Shown in pieces: positions 1-8,429 of a DNA stretch of 35,825 bases. Where the stretch lies: contig JALOTG010000044.1 of assembly GCA_025458005.1 (NCBI GenBank), positions 1 to 35,825 on the forward strand, written 5' to 3'. The translations under genes were made by a program, and so were the position numbers. Under the pieces are notes generated by a model that worked only from the letters and a program-made list of their open reading frames with translations, did not search any database and had not been told where the DNA came from. Within the stretch, counting starts at the first letter, position 1; every line of letters begins with the position of its first letter. Origin of the DNA: Thiobacillaceae bacterium (GTDB taxonomy: Bacteria; Pseudomonadota; Gammaproteobacteria; Burkholderiales; Thiobacillaceae).

Positions 1-2563
1 GCATCAGCTTGCCCACCCCCTTCACGTCCAGCACCTCGAACGGGTTGTCCTGCAGGATCTTGTTCTGGTTGTACATGGGCAGGAACTTGTTCTCGGCGTC
101 CTCGCGCGAGAAGGAGAAGGCGGCCTGGGTCAGGTCGTTGGTGCCGAAGGAGAAGAACTCCGCCTCCTCGGCCAGGCTCTCGGCGCGCATGCAGGCGCGC
201 ACCACCTCGAGCATGGAGCCGAACTTGAAGTTGAGCTTGACGCCCGAGCTGGCCTCCACGTCGGTGCGGATGCCCTCCACCCAGGTCTTCACCCGCTTCA
301 GTTCCTGGGCGGTGCAGACCTGCGGCACCATGATCTCCGGGTGCACCTCGATGCCCGCCTTCTGGCACTCGGCGGCCGCCTCCAGGATGGCGCGGATCTG
401 CATCGAGTAGATCTCCGGGTAGGTCAGGCCCAGGCGCACGCCGCGGTGGCCCAGCATGGGGTTGACCTCGAACAGGGCGCGCACCTTCTTCAGCATCGCC
501 TCCTTCTTCTGCAGCGCCTCGTCCACCAGGGCGGGGTCGGCGGGCAGCTGCACCTGGGGATGGATGTCGCGGGTACGGTAGAGGAAGTCGACCGCGTCGT
601 GCAGCACCTGCATGCCGCGCACCGTGTCGCGCAGATGCTTGAGCTGCTCCAGCTCGTCCACCAGCTGCTGTTCGGTGGGCAGGAACTCGTGGATGGGCGG
701 GTCGAGCAGCCGTATGGTGACCGGGCGCGGCGCCATGACCTTGAAGATGCCGGCGAAGTCGGCGCGCTGGATGGGCAGCAGCTTGTTCAGCGCCACCTGG
801 CGGTCGGCCGGGGTTTCGGCGACGATCATCTCGACGACGATGGGCAGCCGCTCGACGGCGTTGAACATGCGCTCGGTGCGGCACAGGCCGATGCCCATGG
901 CGCCGAACTTCAGCGCCCGCTCCGCGTCATGCGGCGTGTCGGCGTTGGCCATCACCTTAAGTTTCGCCATCTCGTCCGCCCAGCCGAGCAGGGTGGCCAG
1001 CTCGGCGGAGAATTCCGCCTCGATCATCGCCACCTCGCCGATGTAGACGTTGCCGGTGGTGCCGTCGATGGTGATCACCGCGCCCTCGCCGAACACCTGG
1101 TCGCCGACCACCGCCTGGCGCAGGCGCACGTCGACGTGGATGCCCTCGGCGCCGGCGACGCAGGGCTTGCCCATGCCGCGCGCCACCACCGCCGCGTGGC
1201 TGGTCTTGCCGCCGCGGCTGGTGAGGATGCCCTGGCTGGCGAAGAAGCCGTGGATGTCCTCCGGCTTGGTCTCCTCGCGCACCAGGATCACCTTCTCCCC
1301 GGCGCGGCCCAGCTTCTCGGCGCGGTCGGCGTCGAACACGGCGATGCCCGAGGCCGCCCCGGGCGAGGCGGGCAGGCCGCGGGCCACCGCGCGGGCGCCG
1401 GCCTTCGGGTCGAGGCGCGGGAACAGCAACTGCTCGAGCAGCTCCGGCTGGATGCGCAGCAGGGCCTGCTGCCGGTCGATGAGGCCTTCCTTGACCATCT
1501 CCACCGAGGTGCGCACCAGGGCGGCGGCGTTCATCTTGCCGTTGCGGGTCTGCAGGCAGTAGAGCACGCCCTTCTCGATGGTGTACTCGTAGTCCTGCAC
1601 CTCCTTGTAATGGGTCTCCAGCTGGTTCCTCAGCTCGACCAGCTGCCGGTACAGGTCCGGCATCTCCCGTTCCAGCTCGGCCACCGGCTTGGGCGTGCGA
1701 ATGCCGGCCACCACGTCCTCGCCCTGGGCGTTGACCAGGTATTCGCCGAACATGGCGTTCTCCCCGGTGCCCGGGTCGCGCGTGAAGCCCACGCCGGTCG
1801 CCGAGTCGTCGCCCATGTTGCCGAACACCATGGCCACCACGTTGACCGCCGTGCCGTTGGCCATCTCCGGGGTGATCTTGAACTCGCGCCGGTAGTCCAC
1901 CGCCCGCTTGCCGGACCAGGAGTTGAACACCGCCTTGATGGCGATCTCCAACTGCGCGTGGGGATCGGCCGGGAAGGGCTTGCCGGTGACCCGCTCCACC
2001 ACCTTGAGGAAGCGCTCGGCGATGTCGGCCAGGTTCGCGGCGGACAGGCCCACGTCGTGCTTGACGCCGGCCTCCGCCTTGACGGCGTTGAACTCGGCGT
2101 CGAACTCCTCCTCCGGCACGCCCAGGGCCACCTTGCCGAACAGCTGGATGAAGCGGCGGTAGGCGTCGTAGCCGAAGCGCTCGTTGCCGGTCTGGGCGAT
2201 GAGGCCCTGCAGCGTATCGGCGTTCAGGCCCAGGTTGAGGATGGTGTCCATCATGCCCGGCATGGACATGGCCGAGCCGGAGCGCACCGACACCAGCAGG
2301 GGGTTGTCGCGGCCGCCGAAGGTCTTGCCGGTCTTCTCCTCCACCGCCGCCATGTGCAGGCGCGCCTGCTCCAGCACGCCGTCGGGAAGCTGGCGGGCGG
2401 GGTCGTCCAGATAGGCCAGGCAGGCCTCGGTGGTGATGACGAAGCCGGGCGGGACGTTCAGCCCGAACTGGGTCATCTCGCACAGATTGGCGCCCTTGCC
2501 GCCCAGCAGCTGCTTGTTCTTGCCGTCGCCTTCGGTAAAGGCGTAGACCCATTTCTTGCTCAT
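1..2563 (-). CDS. ppdK: Pyruvate, phosphate dikinase (partial, C-terminus beyond left edge)
   Basis: Interconverts pyruvate, ATP and Pi with PEP, AMP and PPi in the cytoplasm. The reading frame is absent from the ORF track because its stop lies outside the window; I read it by hand. It starts MSKKWVYAFTEGDGKNKQLL, with the ATP-grasp start GGKGANLCEMTQ, and GGGAG lies upstream of the ATG. The phosphohistidine motif GGKTSHAAVVARGMGKPC puts the catalytic His near residue 456. The PEP-binding barrel follows, with GLCRTERMF, APRPVTIRLLDPPIHEF and FFSFGTNDLTQAAFSFSR. The visible 854 residues stop at DVKGVGKLM. I estimate about 60 residues are missing, including the usual catalytic Cys motif (CGEHGG). 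The frame is continuous from the N-terminus to the window edge. The large plus-strand ORF at 341-2944 is its antisense shadow. Confidence 0.96.
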   Translation of the reverse strand, partial: MSKKWVYAFTEGDGKNKQLLGGKGANLCEMTQFGLNVPPGFVITTEACLAYLDDPARQLPDGVLEQARLHMAAVEEKTGKTFGGRDNPLLVSVRSGSAMSMPGMMDTILNLGLNADTLQGLIAQTGNERFGYDAYRRFIQLFGKVALGVPEEEFDAEFNAVKAEAGVKHDVGLSAANLADIAERFLKVVERVTGKPFPADPHAQLEIAIKAVFNSWSGKRAVDYRREFKITPEMANGTAVNVVAMVFGNMGDDSATGVGFTRDPGTGENAMFGEYLVNAQGEDVVAGIRTPKPVAELEREMPDLYRQLVELRNQLETHYKEVQDYEYTIEKGVLYCLQTRNGKMNAAALVRTSVEMVKEGLIDRQQALLRIQPELLEQLLFPRLDPKAGARAVARGLPASPGAASGIAVFDADRAEKLGRAGEKVILVREETKPEDIHGFFASQGILTSRGGKTSHAAVVARGMGKPCVAGAEGIHVDVRLRQAVVGDQVFGEGAVITIDGTTGNVYIGEVAMIEAEFSAELATLLGWADEMAKLKVMANADTPHDAERALKFGAMGIGLCRTERMFNAVERLPIVVEMIVAETPADRQVALNKLLPIQRADFAGIFKVMAPRPVTIRLLDPPIHEFLPTEQQLVDELEQLKHLRDTVRGMQVLHDAVDFLYRTRDIHPQVQLPADPALVDEALQKKEAMLKKVRALFEVNPMLGHRGVRLGLTYPEIYSMQIRAILEAAAECQKAGIEVHPEIMVPQVCTAQELKRVKTWVEGIRTDVEASSGVKLNFKFGSMLEVVRACMRAESLAEEAEFFSFGTNDLTQAAFSFSREDAENKFLPMYNQNKILQDNPFEVLDVKGVGKLM

Positions 2564-2763
2564 GATGCATCTCCCAAAGGATGGATGTTGACCTACGGTA
2601 GCGTGTTCTCGCGCGCCCTCTGTGGGTGGGGAGGCGGGGTGGCGGGCCGCGGCGGGCTGGCGGGCGGTCTTGGCGCCGCGCTCCCGTCCCGTGCCGTTTG
2701 CCTCCCGGGGCTAGCTGTCTGGCGTATCCGACATGATTCCGATCGCGGCGGCCATCCGGCCGA

Positions 2764-3357
2764 TCAGGCGGGCCGCCCAGGTCCGAAGCGCTCCAGCCAG
2801 AGCAGCCCCATCACCGTCTTGCCCTCGCAGATGCGACCGTCGCGCACCATCTCCAGGGCCTCGGCCAGCGGCAGGCGCAGGATCTCCAGGAACTCGTCGT
2901 GGTCGAGGTCGTCGCCGACGTGCCGCAGCCCCGTCGCCAGGTAGTACACCAGCCGCTCGTCCGAGTAGCCGATGCAGGGATAGAAGGTGGCCAGGTAGCG
3001 CCATTCCGCCGCCGCGTAGCCGGTCTCCTCCAGCAGCTCGCGCTGGGCGCAGGCCAGCTCGGTCTCGTCGGGGTCGAACTTGCCGGCCGGCAGCTCGATG
3101 AAGTCCCGGCGCAGGGGATAGCGGTGCTGCCGCTCCAGCAGCACGTCGCCGTTGTCGAACCGGGGGATGACCACCGCCGCGCCGGGGTGGACCAGGTATT
3201 CGCGGGTGGACTCCTGGCCGTTGGGCAGCCGCACCCGATCCCGCTTGGCGTGCAGCAGGCGGCCCTGGTAGACGGTTTCGGAGGACAGGGGGTGTTCGGT
3301 GAGGTCGGGCGCGGCCATGGGGGAAGGCGGGGAAGCGGGCGGGGGGGTGTGGTTCAC
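2764..3357 (-). CDS. Nudix hydrolase, ADP-ribose pyrophosphatase type
   Basis: Predicted cytoplasmic pyrophosphohydrolase of the ADP-sugar group. The complete Nudix box G-x5-E-x7-REUxEExGU is visible as GKFDPDETELACAQRELLEE followed by TGY, at about residues 92-114. The flanking IELPAG and the downstream FYPCIGYSDE loop fit NudF-like ADP-ribose pyrophosphatases. The GTG start at 3357 has a GGGGA stretch five bases upstream; an internal ATG at 3318 (MAAPDL) is possible but lacks a good ribosome site. The proline-rich first 15 residues would be unusual, which supports the shorter form. It lies about 200 bp upstream of ppdK on the same strand and could be cotranscribed. The exact substrate cannot be told from sequence. 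Confidence 0.9.
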   Translation of the reverse strand: MNHTPPPASPPSPMAAPDLTEHPLSSETVYQGRLLHAKRDRVRLPNGQESTREYLVHPGAAVVIPRFDNGDVLLERQHRYPLRRDFIELPAGKFDPDETELACAQRELLEETGYAAAEWRYLATFYPCIGYSDERLVYYLATGLRHVGDDLDHDEFLEILRLPLAEALEMVRDGRICEGKTVMGLLWLERFGPGRPA

Positions 3358-3399
3358 TTTTCCCCGACAGTATAGACCGGCTTGCCGATGCTTTTATTG

Positions 3400-3413
3400 C
3401 CGACAGGTGTCGG
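3400..3413. promoter_or_regulatory. 14-bp palindrome upstream of trpB2
   Basis: The sequence CCGACA-GG-TGTCGG is an inverted repeat with 6-bp arms, ending 46 bases before the chosen trpB2 start. It lies in the short gap between the divergent Nudix gene and trpB2, so it could be an operator for either. No matching regulator is identified. Confidence 0.35.
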
Positions 3414-3459
3414 TTAGCATGAGCCCCCCGCCAGGCGTGCCATGCAAGGAGACCCCGAA

Positions 3460-4833
3460 ATGCCCGAAACCAAGATCATCCTGGAAGAAAAAGACATCCC
3501 CACCCACTGGTACAACGTGGTGGCGGACATGCCCAACAAGCCGCTGCCGCCGCTGGGTCCGGACGGCAAGCCGGTGGGACCGGACAAGATGGGCGCCATC
3601 TTCCCCATGAACATCCTCGAGCAGGAGATGAGCGCCGAGCGCTGGATCCCGATCCCCGAGCCGGTGCGGGAGATCTACCGGCTGTGGCGGCCCTCGCCCC
3701 TGTTCCGCGCCCACCGCCTGGAGGCGGCCCTGGGCACCCCGGCCAAGATCTACTACAAGTACGAGGGCGTCTCCCCGGCCGGCTCGCACAAGCCCAACTC
3801 CGCCGTGCCCCAGGCCTGGTTCAACAAGCAGGCCGGCATCAACCGCCTGACCACCGAGACCGGCGCCGGCCAGTGGGGCTGCAGCCTGTCCCTGGCCGGA
3901 CAGATGTTCGGCATGGAGATCCGCGTCTACATGGTGAAGGTGAGCTACCAGCAGAAGCCCTTCCGCCGTTCCATGATGCAGACCTGGGGCGCCGAGGTGT
4001 TCGCCAGCCCCACCGACATGACCCATGCCGGCCGCGCCATCCTCGCCCAGGATCCGGACAACCAGGGCAGCCTGGGCATCGCCATCTCCGAGGCGGTGGA
4101 GGAAGCGGCCAGCCGCGCCGACACCAACTACGCCCTGGGCTCGGTCCTCAACCACGTGCTGTTGCACCAGACCATCATCGGCCAGGAGGCCAAGAAGCAG
4201 TTCGAGAAGGTGGGCGACTACCCGGACATGATCTTCGCCCCCTGCGGCGGCGGCTGCAATTTCGCCGGCGTGTCCTTCCCCTTCTTCGCCGACAAGGCGG
4301 CCGGCGACAAGCGCGCCCAGAACCTGCGCTTCGTGGCGGTGGAGCCCAGCTCCTGCCCGACCCTGACCAAGGGCGTCTACGCCTACGACTTCGGCGACGC
4401 CTCCGGCTACACGCCGCTGATGAAGATGTACACCCTGGGCCACGATTTCATGCCACCCGGCATCCACGCCGGCGGCCTGCGCTACCACGGCGACTCGCCG
4501 CTGATCTCCCAGCTCTACCACGAGAAGCTGATCGAGGCGGTGGCCGTGCCCCAGGTGGCCACCTTCGAGGCCGGCGTGCAGTTCGCCCGCGCCGAGGGCA
4601 TCGTCCCCGCGCCGGAGTCCTGCCACGCCATCCGCGCCGCCATCGACGAAGCCCTGCGCTGCAAGCAGACGGGCGAGCCGAAGACCCTGCTCATCAACCT
4701 GTCCGGCCACGGCCACTTCGACATGGCCTCCTACGACAAGTACCTGGCCGGCGAGCTGACCGACTACGAGTATCCCGAGCACGAGATCCAGGCCGCGCTG
4801 GAGCGCTTGCCCAAGGTGGCGGAGCCGGCCTGA
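3460..4833 (+). CDS. trpB: Tryptophan synthase beta chain, TrpB2 type
   Basis: PLP-dependent TrpB-like enzyme of the TrpB2 (COG1350) branch, which typically makes tryptophan from indole and serine, often without a TrpA partner nearby. About 457 residues. TrpB2 marks are the extended N-terminus with GRPSPL-like [13 protein letters not shown], the PLP-lysine region [17 protein letters not shown], and a long insert before the TETGAGQWG loop. The phosphate-binding glycine loop reads CGGGCNFAG, where GGGSNFAG is usual, so a Cys replaces the Ser. The ATG at 3460 is preferred over 3442 because AAGGAG lies eight bases before it. No other trp genes are adjacent. It is convergent with the downstream ferritin-like gene. 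Confidence 0.95.
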   Translation: MPETKIILEEKDIPTHWYNVVADMPNKPLPPLGPDGKPVGPDKMGAIFPMNILEQEMSAERWIPIPEPVREIYRLWRPSPLFRAHRLEAALGTPAKIYYKYEGVSPAGSHKPNSAVPQAWFNKQAGINRLTTETGAGQWGCSLSLAGQMFGMEIRVYMVKVSYQQKPFRRSMMQTWGAEVFASPTDMTHAGRAILAQDPDNQGSLGIAISEAVEEAASRADTNYALGSVLNHVLLHQTIIGQEAKKQFEKVGDYPDMIFAPCGGGCNFAGVSFPFFADKAAGDKRAQNLRFVAVEPSSCPTLTKGVYAYDFGDASGYTPLMKMYTLGHDFMPPGIHAGGLRYHGDSPLISQLYHEKLIEAVAVPQVATFEAGVQFARAEGIVPAPESCHAIRAAIDEALRCKQTGEPKTLLINLSGHGHFDMASYDKYLAGELTDYEYPEHEIQAALERLPKVAEPA

Positions 4834-4855
4834 CCGCAAGCCGCGGACCTGGAAC

Positions 4856-4882
4856 GGCCGCGCGACGCGCGGCCTCTTCCTT
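4856..4882 (+). terminator. Likely terminator after trpB2
   Basis: GGCCGCGCG-A-CGCGCGGCC is a perfect inverted repeat, followed by the pyrimidine-rich tract TCTTCCTT. It sits 22 bases after the trpB2 stop and before the convergent operon end at 4954. The T tract is weak. Confidence 0.5.
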
Positions 4883-4953
4883 GGCCGGGCTGACGCCGCT
4901 CGACCGGGCTGATGCGGCCCGGGCGCACGGCGCGCGTCGTCGCTGCGGAACGG

Positions 4954-5454
4954 CTAGACGCCGCCGCTGTGGACCGTGTCGTAATAGATCTTCTCCAGTT
5001 CCAGCTTGTGCTGGGTCTCCTCGCTGGCCAGGTAGCGGAACAGGTCACGGATGGGGCCTTCCGGCGCCGTTTCGGCCAGTTCGCCGTAGTGCGTCATGGC
5101 CGCGTGCTCCCGGCCCATGGCGTACTGCAATACGGTCTGGTCGTCCGGGTTCTCCCCCAGGTCCGGCAGGTGCAGGCAGTCGGAGAACTTGCTGTCGCTG
5201 GCGGTGCGCTGGATTTCCTCCTTCACCTGATCAGCGATGTCCGCGCGCCGGGCCAGGGCGTTGAACAGGTCGTAGTGCCGCTGCTCCTCCGCGGCCAGTT
5301 CCTCCACCAGGTAGCGGATGCGCTTGCTGACCCTGGGGATCAGGGCCGCGTAGAAATCCCGGGCGCTGGCCTCGAAGCCGGTGGCCACTTCCAGGATTTC
5401 CCGCAGGGTGGTCTTGCCGCGCAGGCGGTCGATTGCGTGGGTACCTTCGGTCAT
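4954..5454 (-). CDS. Ferritin-like (rubrerythrin-type) diiron protein
   Basis: A 166-residue four-helix protein with two ferritin-like half motifs. The first is FEASARDFYAAL followed by AAEEQRHYDLF. The second is GREHAAMTHYGELAE followed by SEETQHKLELEK. These supply the Glu and ExxH ligands of a diiron site. There is no rubredoxin domain and no signal peptide, so a cytoplasmic protein is expected. It starts MTEGTHAIDRL; its ATG overlaps the stop of the upstream NuoI-GltD fusion gene (ATGA), so translation is probably coupled. It is the last gene of the Mbx/MBS-like operon. Rubrerythrin relatives usually act in peroxide reduction or iron handling. A link to the complex's oxygen or sulfur chemistry is my inference from position only. 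The longer ORF start at 5622 is spurious. Confidence 0.85.
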   Translation of the reverse strand: MTEGTHAIDRLRGKTTLREILEVATGFEASARDFYAALIPRVSKRIRYLVEELAAEEQRHYDLFNALARRADIADQVKEEIQRTASDSKFSDCLHLPDLGENPDDQTVLQYAMGREHAAMTHYGELAETAPEGPIRDLFRYLASEETQHKLELEKIYYDTVHSGGV

Positions 5455-7250
5455 TTCGCCATCTCCACAGGCATCAGGACGGCATGCACGCTGGCGGCCA
5501 CCCGATGGCCGTCGGCCACCGCGTGCACCACGTCGGGGCCGGCCACGCAGTCTCCCGCCGCCCACAGCCAGGGCGCCGAGGTGCGGCCGTCGGCGTCGAT
5601 CTTCAGGCGGCCCCGGTTCCATTCCAGTTGTTCGGTCAGGGCCTCGCCCAGCAGGGAGGTGTCGGCGAACTGGCCGATGGCCTCGATCACCGTGTCGCAG
5701 GCGTGGATGGTTTCCTGGCCGTCGTCGTAGCGGGGCGCGAAGCGCTTGTTCTCGTCGAAGATGGACAGCACCTTCCAGGTCTTCAGGCCGATGAGCTTGC
5801 CCCGGGCGTCGATCTCGCAGCCCTGGGGACCGCAGTTGTCCCGGATGACGATGCCCTCTTCCAGGGCCTCCTTGATCTCGTCCGGGTCGGCCAGGAAGTG
5901 CTGCTGGTCCTCCAGGGCGGTGACCACCACGTCCACCTGGCCGTACTGCACCTTCTGCTTGCGGGCGAGCGACCGGGCGATGTCCATGGCCACGTTGCCG
6001 CCGCCGATGACCACGGCACAGTGGGGCAGATCGAAGGGTTCATTGGCGGCGATCCTGCGCAGCAGGTCGACGGCCCGATAGACCTTCTCGTGCTCGGAAT
6101 GGGGGATGCGGGTCTGCCGGCCCTGTTGCAGGCCGATGGCCAACACCACCGCGTCAAAGGTCTGGCGGAGTTCATCCAGGGTCTTGTCCACGCCGATGCG
6201 GCAGTTGTATTCGATCTTCACCCCCATGGACGCGATGACCGCCACGTCCCGGTCCAGGGCGTCATAGGGCAGGCGGTATTCGGGGATGCCATAGCGGGTC
6301 ATGCCGCCGGCCGCGGCCTCGGCCTCGAACACCGTGACGGCGTGGCCCATCCGCGCCAGATCGAAGGCGGCGGTGAGGCCCGCCGGGCCGGCGCCGATGA
6401 TGGCCACCCGCTTGCCCGTGGCCGGGCCGGGGCCGCCGATGAGGTCCGGGATACGGTCGAAGGGCACCTGATCCACGATGTGGCGTTTCAGCCAGCGGAT
6501 GGCGATGGGGTCCCCTTCGTGGCGGGCGGCGCAGGCGTCCTCGCACTTGTGGGTGCAGACCCGGCCGCACACGTGTGAGAAGGGGTTGGTCTCGTAGAGC
6601 AGCCTCAGGCCGCGCTCGTAGTCCCCGTCGCGGATGGCGGCGATGTACTGGGGTACCGCCATGTGGGTGGGGCAGGTGGCCACGCACAGGCCGCAGGCCA
6701 CGCAGCGGTCCGCCTCCAGGGCGGCCTCTTCCCGGGTGTAGCCGTGCACGATCTCCCGGAAGTTGTCGATGCGGTCTTCCGGGGGCATTTCCCCCATGGG
6801 GATGCGGTACTGGCCGGTGAGGCGGTGGCCTTCGGGGCGTCGGTAGCCCAGCTCGAGGGTGTTCCATTCCAGCCTGTCCACGCCCGGGGTAAAGCGGAAG
6901 GCGTCCGGGTCGCTTTCCACCCACGCGTAGGCGTTGGACATGGTCAGCGACTGGGTCATGCACACGTCCACACACAGGGCGCACCAGCAGCAGCGGCCGT
7001 AGTCGATGCGGGGGCGCAGGCCGGAATCTCCGGGTTTGGTCTCGATGCCCGTCACCGGCAGCATGTCGATGGCGCCGTTTTGGCAGATGGTCTCGCAGGT
7101 GCCGCAGCCAATGCACTTGGCCATGTCGTTCTGGTGGAAGCCGCGATAGCGGGGGGCGGCCTCCCGGTTCAGCGGGTCCGCGATGGACACCGGGTCGCGG
7201 AACAGGTGCTTCCAGGCGGTGAAGGGGGAAAGAAGGTCCTTGACGCTCAT
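5451..7250 (-). CDS. NuoI-like ferredoxin fused to GltD/NfnL-like NAD(P)H:FAD oxidoreductase
   Basis: A 599-residue fusion, starting MSVKDLLSPFTAW two bases after the nuoD-like stop. Residues of about 40-120 form a two-cluster ferredoxin like NuoI/MbxN, with CIGCGTCETICQNGAI and CCWCALCVDVC. From about 190 follows the N-terminal Fe-S domain of the glutamate synthase small subunit family, with CVACGLCVATCP and HVCGRVCTHKCEDAC. Then come the FAD Rossmann motif VAIIGAGPAGLTAAFDLARM, the second dinucleotide motif VVIGGGNVAMDIARSLA (pyridine nucleotide), and the closing WLWAAGDCVAG. The NuoI part should pass electrons to the NuoB-like subunit. The GltD-like part should oxidise or reduce NAD(P)H, replacing NuoEFG, none of which is present. 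Whether NADH or NADPH is used, and the direction, cannot be read from the sequence. Confidence 0.9.
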   Translation of the reverse strand: MSVKDLLSPFTAWKHLFRDPVSIADPLNREAAPRYRGFHQNDMAKCIGCGTCETICQNGAIDMLPVTGIETKPGDSGLRPRIDYGRCCWCALCVDVCMTQSLTMSNAYAWVESDPDAFRFTPGVDRLEWNTLELGYRRPEGHRLTGQYRIPMGEMPPEDRIDNFREIVHGYTREEAALEADRCVACGLCVATCPTHMAVPQYIAAIRDGDYERGLRLLYETNPFSHVCGRVCTHKCEDACAARHEGDPIAIRWLKRHIVDQVPFDRIPDLIGGPGPATGKRVAIIGAGPAGLTAAFDLARMGHAVTVFEAEAAAGGMTRYGIPEYRLPYDALDRDVAVIASMGVKIEYNCRIGVDKTLDELRQTFDAVVLAIGLQQGRQTRIPHSEHEKVYRAVDLLRRIAANEPFDLPHCAVVIGGGNVAMDIARSLARKQKVQYGQVDVVVTALEDQQHFLADPDEIKEALEEGIVIRDNCGPQGCEIDARGKLIGLKTWKVLSIFDENKRFAPRYDDGQETIHACDTVIEAIGQFADTSLLGEALTEQLEWNRGRLKIDADGRTSAPWLWAAGDCVAGPDVVHAVADGHRVAASVHAVLMPVEMAK

Positions 7251-7252
7251 GG

Positions 7253-8428
7253 CTATCGTTCGATCTCGGGCGGATAGGTGTGCAGGGACACCATCAGCGC
7301 GGCCACGTCGGAGATGTTGAGCCCCACGATCATGCGCTCCAGCAGGGCCATGGCGTGGGTGTAGGAGGGGCCGCGCACGTTGACCCGGCGCGGGTAGCCG
7401 CTGCCGTCGGTGACCAGGTAGTAGCCGTACTCGCCCCGCGAGCACTCCCCCCGCAGGTAGGTCTCGCCGCGGGGGATCCGCCAGTGCAGCATGCTGGGCA
7501 TGGGGGCCATGACCGGGCCGTCCTGGGGCATGCGCGCCAGGATCTGGCGGATCAGGTCCACGGACACCAGCACGTCCCGGCGGCGCACGTCGGCCCGCGT
7601 GTAGATGTCCGAGTCGTGGCCGATGACGGGCTCGAAGTCCAGCTGTGGGTAGACCAGGTAGGGGGCGTCCCGGCGCACGTCCTTGGCCACCCCGGCGGCC
7701 CGGGCGTTGGGGCCGGTGACGCCGTATTCGTCCAGCCAGGCGGGGTCGATGATGCCCTGCCCCACGCTGCGCCGCTTGAACACGGCGTTGCGGAACATCA
7801 CGTCCGAAACGTCCTTCAGGGTGCGCTCCACCTCCCGCAGGGTCTCTTCCATGCGGCCTTCGAAGCCCTCGGGCAGCTGGTCCCGCACGCCGCCTGGCAG
7901 GATGAACATGTGGTAGATGCGGGCGCCGGTCATCTCCTCGAAGCGGTCCAGCATCAGGTCGCGGGCATAGGTGGTCCACTGGCCGATGACGCCCAGGCCG
8001 ATGGCGCCGGCCTGCCCCCCCAGGTACATGAGATAGCTGTTGATGCGGCCCATCTCCAGGATCAGGGCGCGTATCCAATGGGCCTTCTCCGGCACCTCCA
8101 CGCCGGCGAGTTCCTCCACCGCCGCCGCGTAGCAGTATTCGTTGAAATCCGGCTCCGGTACGCAGATGCGGCAGACGATGGGGAAGCACTGGATGAAGGT
8201 GCGCCGCTCCATGAGCTTCTCGAAGCCCCGGTGCAGGTAGCCCACGTGGGTCTTGCCCGCCACCACCTCGTCGCCGCAGACGGTCAGTTCCACCGACATG
8301 TTGCCGGTGATGCCCGGGTGGTTGGGGCCCTGCCAGAGCTTCAGGTACTTGCCCGAGGCGAGGTCGATGTCCAGGCTGCCGTCGGGCTTCCTGGCCGGGT
8401 ATTGGGAGCGGTCGGGGGTGTAGGCCAT
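7253..8428 (-). CDS. NuoD/[NiFe]-hydrogenase large subunit-like protein (MbxL/MbsL type)
   Basis: A 391-residue homologue of complex I NuoD and of group 4 hydrogenase large subunits, expected in the cytoplasmic arm. Family marks are GPNHPGITGNMSVEL, HVGYLHRGFEKLMERRT and GVEVPEKAHWIRALILEMGR. The N-terminal metal motif is partly kept as VCRICVPEPDFNEY (Cys86, Cys89), but the usual His after it is absent. The C-terminus reads VGLNISDVAALMVSLHTYPP and has no CxxC, so a NiFe site is not expected. This pattern fits the Mbx/MBS and Ehr groups and excludes a true hydrogenase. The ATG lies one base from the stop of the upstream nuoC-like gene. Confidence 0.92.
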   Translation of the reverse strand: MAYTPDRSQYPARKPDGSLDIDLASGKYLKLWQGPNHPGITGNMSVELTVCGDEVVAGKTHVGYLHRGFEKLMERRTFIQCFPIVCRICVPEPDFNEYCYAAAVEELAGVEVPEKAHWIRALILEMGRINSYLMYLGGQAGAIGLGVIGQWTTYARDLMLDRFEEMTGARIYHMFILPGGVRDQLPEGFEGRMEETLREVERTLKDVSDVMFRNAVFKRRSVGQGIIDPAWLDEYGVTGPNARAAGVAKDVRRDAPYLVYPQLDFEPVIGHDSDIYTRADVRRRDVLVSVDLIRQILARMPQDGPVMAPMPSMLHWRIPRGETYLRGECSRGEYGYYLVTDGSGYPRRVNVRGPSYTHAMALLERMIVGLNISDVAALMVSLHTYPPEIER

Positions 8429-8429
8429 G

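Noticed and set aside
341-2944. 867-residue plus-strand ORF opposite ppdK
   Set aside because: Low-complexity His/Leu/Gly/Val-rich translation with no motif; it is the antisense shadow of the ppdK frame, which is common at this GC content.
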